A stretch of DNA of 64,000 nucleotides, from positions 96,787,228 to 96,851,227 of the forward strand of contig OY720344.1 in the NCBI GenBank assembly GCA_963082975.1, given 5' to 3'. Positions 42,001-50,500 of this stretch are shown here, one piece after another (the first letter of the stretch is position 1; every line of letters begins with the position of its first letter). The DNA is from Labia minor. Taxonomy: Eukaryota; Arthropoda; Insecta; Dermaptera; Spongiphoridae. Under the pieces are notes generated by a model. It was not told where the DNA came from, searched no databases, and saw only the letters and a list, made by a program, of their open reading frames with translations. Both the position numbers and the translations under genes were made by a program.

Positions 42001-45000
42001 CTATTCTCGTCACCCAAGGTCATAGACTTCCTTACTCTCTTACTCTTCCTTTAGTACCTACAAGATAAATTTGAATCAAAAGTACTAGTTTTTTTGGAAT
42101 TCCTCTATTGAGTCATATTTTGTAAAGTGTCTACAAAAATTTATTGAACAGAGATATTGAATTTGCGTTTTTTTTTTCTAATATCTGCCTACAGTTGATC
42201 TACAGTTGATCGATTTGGCCTGAACCCGCCCTGATATTCTCCTTTCCTCTGCATATGGTCGTAATTTCATTGAGATAATATTCGAGAGAATCTTATACGA
42301 TCTTGTTAAAATAGAAATTCTCCTATAGTTATTGCACTTGGTTCTATTGCCGTTCTTAAAGAGTGGGATGATAACTGCCTCCTGCCATTCTAAAGGAATC
42401 TTTTCCTCATGCCAGATCGAAAGAACTAATTTATGCATACACTCTAATAAAGGTTTTCCTACATATTTTAATAATTTTGCTGAAAACTCATCTATTCCCG
42501 CTGTTTTATTATTTCTGAAATGATTATTATATTGTTATTAACTCCAAATTATATTAGGATTGAAGGAGAGTTTTGCATTTTATAGGGAGTGAACTTCAAA
42601 ACTCATTTAAATTATTTAGTATTCATTCAAATTAGTCGAAATAAGCTCCATCCGATTCAACACATTTTTGCAAATGTTGTGACATAGGTTACCATCGAAT
42701 TGGAGATTGAAGTTAAGTCGCACCCACCATACTATCCTGATCTCTCTCCCTCGGATCATCTCCTTTTCAAGACAACATTATTACTAACATTTACAAATCA
42801 GGCTCAACCAAAAACCACATTCGTTGATTCTATCCAAACCCGAGCATCTGATGTTTACTCTAAAGGAATCAATTGACTTGTCTCACGTTGGCAAAAATGT
42901 TTTGAATCAGATAGACCTTATTTGGACTAATTTTAATAACTTTTAAAGAAGTATCTGTGATTTGAAGTTTATCCTCTAAAACCTTCAAAACTTTCCTTCC
43001 AACCTAATACATAATATATATACGATGTAATAATACCTGTAATAACATTCAAATGCAACATATAACCTTCTCTTTCATACCTAAAATAATAATTTACTAT
43101 GAATTTTCCAATACATTTATCATTTCGTGTAAGATACCTAATAAGATAATATTTTCAAACGGAAGGAAATATTCTTTTGTAATTTACGATCTAAAATAGT
43201 AACTTATGTAATCCTATTTCAATTATACACCTATCGTTGGTCATATCTCGATCTTCGGATATGATTCCTGGCTAATAAAAATTTATCTTTTGCAATAATT
43301 GTGGTATAGCAATTTTGCAAATGGGAAATTAAATTATATATTTCTTCTAATATTAATAATTGTTCTAATCTATTACTTATATGATTTTCATTAGATAATT
43401 TGGAAAAAAACTATTATATGTAAGTCAGGTTTATTAAATTTTCATATTGTTAGTTTTTTTTGTGTCTTTTTTATAAAGCTTATAAGTGATTTAAATTATA
43501 TTAAATATATTGTTTTATGCGTTTAAAATTTTATGAGTAATTTATTTTATACCCATAGTTTACACTAAACTAAAATAACACTAGTCAAATAAAGTGTTAC
43601 TTGTGCTATTTTAATTAAAATGTTGCTTGAACATCCCAGATATATATTTTCATATATCTTAAATTCGGAATCGAAATTTTAATATACGTTTCCATTTTCA
43701 GCTAAGGTGTCATAAACAATTAAACATTCAACGAATTTCCTATGATTACTCAATTCAAATTTTTGACTAATCTTAATATTTACTTACTTTAGATATGATA
43801 TAACATATATATTGATAGATGGAAGTAAAAACATCATAAAATAATGTATATTAAATATATCATATTTAAATTTTTTTTTTATTTATATATAATTATAACT
43901 ATAATATAAGTAGGAGGTAAAGAATTTAATATTATTATATGTGCCCCACACTTTTTTTTGGAAAGGATAATATTCAAGCTTTAATTAATATTTTATTTTC
44001 TATTTTTAGGGCATTTTTTATTAAAAAGTGTGTATATTAAAAAGTTTTTTTTATTAATTTATTTTCAAGTTTTTAGTTTTTATTTTATATTTTTTTAATA
44101 TTTTATTGTTGCTTGCCAGATTTAAAACATTGTACTATTGACTACTATTTAAATCTTTTATTCTTGAACATATATTAGATTCTCCACGAAGTTTCTAGGC
44201 CTTTTCTAGATGACATTGATTATGCAAGAGGCTTGCTTATTAAGCGATCGAAATACTGCCGTGTACTATCCGGCACTGAGTTCATTTCGGAATCACAGAA
44301 CAACACGAACACATTGTATAGAAAATAGAAAATATAAAAAAATTGCAAATATAAATATATCATCAGTCATTTAAATTCACAAATTTAAAAAATCCGTAGG
44401 TAATTTTGAAAAATTCAAAATATTTCTTTTTGATTATTGCAGTGTCATCGACTTTCAATATACGTTTCAAATTTGAGCTAGAAGTGTGTTTAAATCCACT
44501 TACAAATTTTGAACATTACAGACAGACAGAAAAGTGAAGTTAATAAAATGCGAATAATTAATAATTACGAATATTTGAGAAGAATTTAAAACAAAGTTTC
44601 AATCTGGTAATGCCTGTTATTATGCAGAAAAGAGGCTTATTTGGTCAAAATTATTTTTCAAGGTTATCAAAATTACAATCTATAAAATCATTATTTTGCT
44701 GGTTTTATTGAGTATGAGTATGAGACTTGGTTTATGATAATGAGGAACAAGAATAGTTTTAGAATATTTTTAATAAAATTCTTAATGATATATTTAAGCC
44801 AAACATAGATATGGTCATAAAAACACACGTCACTTATAGAAATCAATGAAATTCAATAATTGATAAATTTTATTATATCAATACATATATGTACTTAGTT
44901 TTAGAAACCACTTTACTTTTTGCTTTTTAATTTTTATCTTTGTTTCTATGATTGAATAAAAACATCATCTTTAATTTCTCCATATATGTTAACAGAGAAT

Positions 45001-46505
45001 TAATGGTCAGCTTAATTGCTGAAAGTGACATTTGTTAGTATTTATATTTTATTAGTGAAAAGAAAAACTATCTTTTGAATTTCTATTTAATTTAAAAGAA
45101 ATAAACACAATTTACTCTTTTAGGAAAATGATTTACTTTTGAAAAGAAATTTAAACGTTTCACCTTTATATATAAATATTTAATCTAATTTACTTTTATC
45201 TCTTAATGTTTTTTTAAATGTATACTTATAGTATATGTATATACACGTATGTTCTGTCCATGAAAATTATTTATGTCTATAATCTCTACCTATTCTAGGT
45301 TTATATTTTTTTTAATTGAAATATTCAAATCTAAATATTTTCTTTTATACTTGAAATCGATTAAAATTTTATTATCAAATTTTACAAAAGCATTAAACAC
45401 ATAAATTAATTTGATTACTGAATTTATGAAACAACCCATCATTACATACTTTAACTTACACTTTTTAAATAACTGGATCTTCTTAATTTTAATTAAATTA
45501 AGTCAAATTTATGTAACTTTCTTTTGGAATATTTATTTATCTCAGTGGACCTAAAGGACTCAAAAGTTCCTAACCATAGCAATCACATTTCTCGACCTAT
45601 CCTGAGCCACCTCCATCCAAAACACATTCAATCCCATCTCTCTCACTTACCTTCCTATATTGTATGCCCACCTAATCGGTCGCTTTCCAATCAGTCTCTC
45701 CACAAATATATTTTTCGCCATTCTTTCCTCTCCCATTCTTGACACGTGTCCAGTCCATCTAAGCCTTCTCGATTTTATAATTCTAACTATATCTGGAGAT
45801 ACATAAAGGTCATAGAATTCTTCGTTATGTAGTCCCCGCCATTTCCTGGTGACCTCATCTATTTTTGACCCAAAAATTCTGTGAAGTATCCTATTTTCAA
45901 GTACTCTAAATCTACTCTCGTCTTTCAATATTATAGACCACGCCTCATCCATATAATACAACCGGCAAAATAATTGTTTTATTTATTTTAATTTTTATTT
46001 CCTTGGATAATAATTTTGACAAAATAAGTCCCTTTACTGCATAAAAGCAGGTGCTACTCGAATGTAACATTAATTTAAATTCTTCTCGAATATATCTCAT
46101 ATTTAGGTATTATAAATGAATATTCTTTAAAAACACTCTAAATAATCATTATTATAACAAATGTAAAATTATTTTTTATATTTAATATAATTTATATTTA
46201 ATATAAATTTGAGATATTAGGTATTATCGTTACTTATTTATTATATTAATATATTTATGGTAAATAGTAGGTTTGCTCACATAATAGATTTGATATTTAA
46301 ATTAACAATTATAGTTTGATGTTGTAATATAATAATAAAATGCGTGACTATTATTTCAGGCAATATCAAATCAAATCTCTTAAAAAATTGACTTTAGGTC
46401 AGTTATAATAAAATCTTTTACGGTATGTATTCTAATTTTTTTCTATAGAATTATTATCTATATTATGAAAAAAGACTAATTATATAATTAATTTTAAAAA
46501 AATTT

Positions 46506-46552
<47 letters not shown>

Positions 46553-47483
46553 CTTTCTTTTGGAAATCAAAAAATATACACATAGGTATAATAGGAAATC
46601 ATATATAAGCTTATTAAAATAAACAAAGAGGATTATTTTTGTCAAATATAGATTGAAACAAATTTGAAAGTGAAACAAATATTATATATCATATATTATA
46701 TTCGATATATTCCTTAAAAAATTAAATATTAAATCAATAATATAAATAATATCCCCAAACAATAATTCTTAATTAATAATATCATAATTATTATAATAAA
46801 ATAATGATGATAATAATAATAAAGTTAATATTATTAAAACATAATTTAATGTAACTCAGTGGTAAATGAACAACTATGGAATGATGGTTCAAATCTCACC
46901 AATAATATGAAATATAAACTAAATTAAAATAAATGTAGAAAATAACGGGCTTAAATTTTAAGATAATCCATAATAATAGTAGTAATAATTAATTAATAAT
47001 GCTAAATATATTAGAAAAAAGTAAATTTTTAATTTTTAAATAAATTGAAAAAAAAAGATTGAATATAAATATTTAATTAAATTTTTTTAAAAAAATTATA
47101 TTTTCTTTAAATGAAATTTAATAAAAATATTATGAAGTATATAAAATTTGCTTTATCTAGAATTGATAATAGGTAAAGATTTGTTGTTGTCTGTTGTCTA
47201 TTACATGAGTTTATTTCCCTTTTAATTAGTTGGAATTTTGATAAAGATCGTCTGTTACGGTTCGGTAAATTCTAGGCCAATTTTACACTTAATACTATCA
47301 TGAGAATAATAATTAATAAATACTAATAATAGGTAGGTATATTACTTAATATTGCACATGAGTGTAGAAACTATTGTAGGGGTTTTTAAGTTTTGAGGAT
47401 TATTGATTATTCAGTAAAGGTCTTGAAGAGAGCAGGGATTATTATGAATATTCCACGAATTAAATAAATAATAAATTAAACTA

Positions 47484-47516
<33 letters not shown>

Positions 47517-50500
47517 GTTTAAAAAAAACCTCTGACTTTTGTACATCCTACGCAAGGACAACGCCTATCAAGTCGGTTATATCAATGAGGTGTTCTATGA
47601 TCAGTAGAACGGGTCCTCTCAACCTTTACCTTGATTTTCTTGATCGGAGGCGCTACTTTTTATCAAGTAGCTATTCCCCAATGTTGATCCCGGAGGCTGG
47701 GTTGACTCCGTCCCATAGACCCCAACTAGAGATATTCCCTTGCCAGGCCCGGGACTTGAACCCGGGACCATGTGAATGTGTGACAGCGAGGAATAAGTTA
47801 AAAACAAAAAATCGTAAAAAATAACTTTAATATATTTATCTATTTTTAAGTATATAGTATACTAACAATAAGAGAATTAAGAATTATTTGTGTATTTATT
47901 TTGTGGACATTACTAAAGTTTAAGTAATTAGTTGAGGAACCATATTTAATAATCTCTTCTAATTCGCTTCTGTTTGGTTTAAAATTAACAAAAATATTTT
48001 AGTTTTACATGGTTTCTACAAACTATGTTTCCAATTTTATGATCTCTTTATTTTTTATATTACTTATATTTATATTTTATGACTCTATATTTAGGGATCC
48101 AAAGAGCTTATGCAAGTCCCTATTATTCTCTTCTGATTTCATTTTGGTTAATTAAGTATACAGTTATTTTTTAAAGTTTAACAATTTTATTTTTAGATGT
48201 CAATATTTTGCGCTCAATAAATCAAAATTAAGAAAAACGAAATTGAATATTTGTAATAATAATTAAATTATGTAATTGTTATACTTTTATCGAATTTATT
48301 TATATTTTATTTACAAAAATATTTGATGTAAGAAATTTATTTCCAAAAATTTGTTAGATAGGAAGATGATTAAACTCATTAATATTTAACAATTTTCAAA
48401 ATTTAAAAGCCTTTCTTTAAGTTCTTTAAAATATTTAAGATAATTATTCGATATATATATATACATTGATTATTAATTTCTCTTCAGTATGCATATTAGA
48501 ATCCCAGAAAGGAATAACTAGAGAAGTCACTTTTACGAAAACTGGATAACAGGCCCTCAGGGGGTCTTGTTTCTTTGCAGTTTCGATGAGGTTTTCAAAT
48601 GACTGGTTAGTTTTTTTTATTTATAATATTTCTTAAGTTATTTGTGTGTATTTAAATTCTATTTTCAAATATGTAATAAAACAACTGTTTATTAAAATTT
48701 ATTTATTCATCACATAAATAAAAGAACATTTTTTTCCAATTACAAATGCTTCATGCTAAATTGTTTCAGATTAGAAAAGATAAAATTAAAATAAACAAAA
48801 CATTAACACAATCATATAATGTATCATTAGATATAAGATATGTTAACGGGTTTTATTCATTTGCAAACTTAACAAAAAATGATAATGTTTGTAAATTTGT
48901 TATTTTGATTATTTTTATTTATATAACAAATATCAATGGACAAGAAAATAAATTGAATTCATTACAATTTTATACCAAGTTGATTTATTTTTATATGCTG
49001 TTATACATTGTCATATATATATATATATATAGTATTTAGAACAGATAATGCTATTTATAATGTTATATATATAATTATATATAAATATTTATTCTAATAG
49101 TATTTTAGTTTATATATGTTAATTAGTTTATCACAAATGGCGAGAAAATTTTTGACTTATATCTTATTCCCGGAAAAAATCAAATCACCTTTTAAAGCTT
49201 GATAAAGATAAGAACTCTAGTCTGTTTTGTTCGAATTTTTATTAAAATTATTGTATAATAAATATTATTAATTAATTAATTAACATTAATTTTTAAATAT
49301 TATATATGAAAAGCTCATTTATATAAATTCTAAAATAAATATAAATTACTTGAAAAGATAAATTTCAAATAGATAATAATCAAATAAATATGATACTACA
49401 TGGATTTACTATATGAAGATGTATAAGTTTTATATTTATACTTCTAATATAGTTCACCTATTGCTTCCTTACATCTCTAGTAAGAAGGCTGTCCAATTCA
49501 CTTGAATTTTTATTTTTATTCTAAATGAATTTTGTTTTGTTTTAGTTTATTGTATTTTAGAATCAATATTTATAATATTTGCAAAGTTTCATATTTACTT
49601 GTCATCCATCATGATAATAAATATTCAAAAATTTCTTTAATTCTTATAAAAAATATACATATTAATATATCAAATAATATTTATATAAAATAAAATTTGA
49701 AATTGATTTAAAGAGCAATAAAATACTTCAATTTAATCAATTAAGATTATTATATAAATTATCTATTAAACAATCTTGTCTGTTCATAAATTTAAATAAA
49801 ATTGTCTAAAAAAACATTTTTAATTATTAAATTATTAAAATTTTCATTAAAATGTAAAAAAAAAATATTTTATATATTTAAATTTCAATCTAATCCACTA
49901 CTTCGTATAGATTCGTTTATCAAATATACAAGCAAACATTCATTTTAATAGATTTATAAATTGTAAATAAATTTAAAATAAATATTTTATACCGTAAACA
50001 TTATAAATAACTTTTTTTGGAAAAATACTCTCAAATTATAAATTAATCATAAATGAACTCTCTAAATAGTTATTTTATAAAATATATTTCTATTAATTAA
50101 AATATTAATTATAGTAGGATGATTGTTAGATGGTAATATTAAATTGCAAATTCATATTGAAATAATTACGTAAAATAATTTTTTGGGACATTATTATTAT
50201 TTTTAAAATACGATAAATATAAACATTAATTTATGTATTTAATTTATATATAGAATGTACCATAGTATAGGTATGAGAAATAGCATTTGTTATCAAATAA
50301 ATTAGGTTCTATTTCCTGAAGAGTAAAAATTTGAAGTGATTTATTCATTCATCAAGCAATAAAATAAAAAAATAAATAAGAAAATAATATTTAATTTAAA
50401 AAAAGAAAAAAAAAACTATTTGATAACAAATTTAAAATTTTTAAATTGATATAAATTTAATAATTACTTTATTTTTATTTTTTCAAAAAATTATTTAATA

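Noticed and set aside
41550-42068. 172-codon plus-strand frame
   Set aside because: It is the antisense of LINE copy 7.
46463-46678. Frame with a hydrophobic, tyrosine-rich repeat
   Set aside because: It is a translated (TA)n tract.
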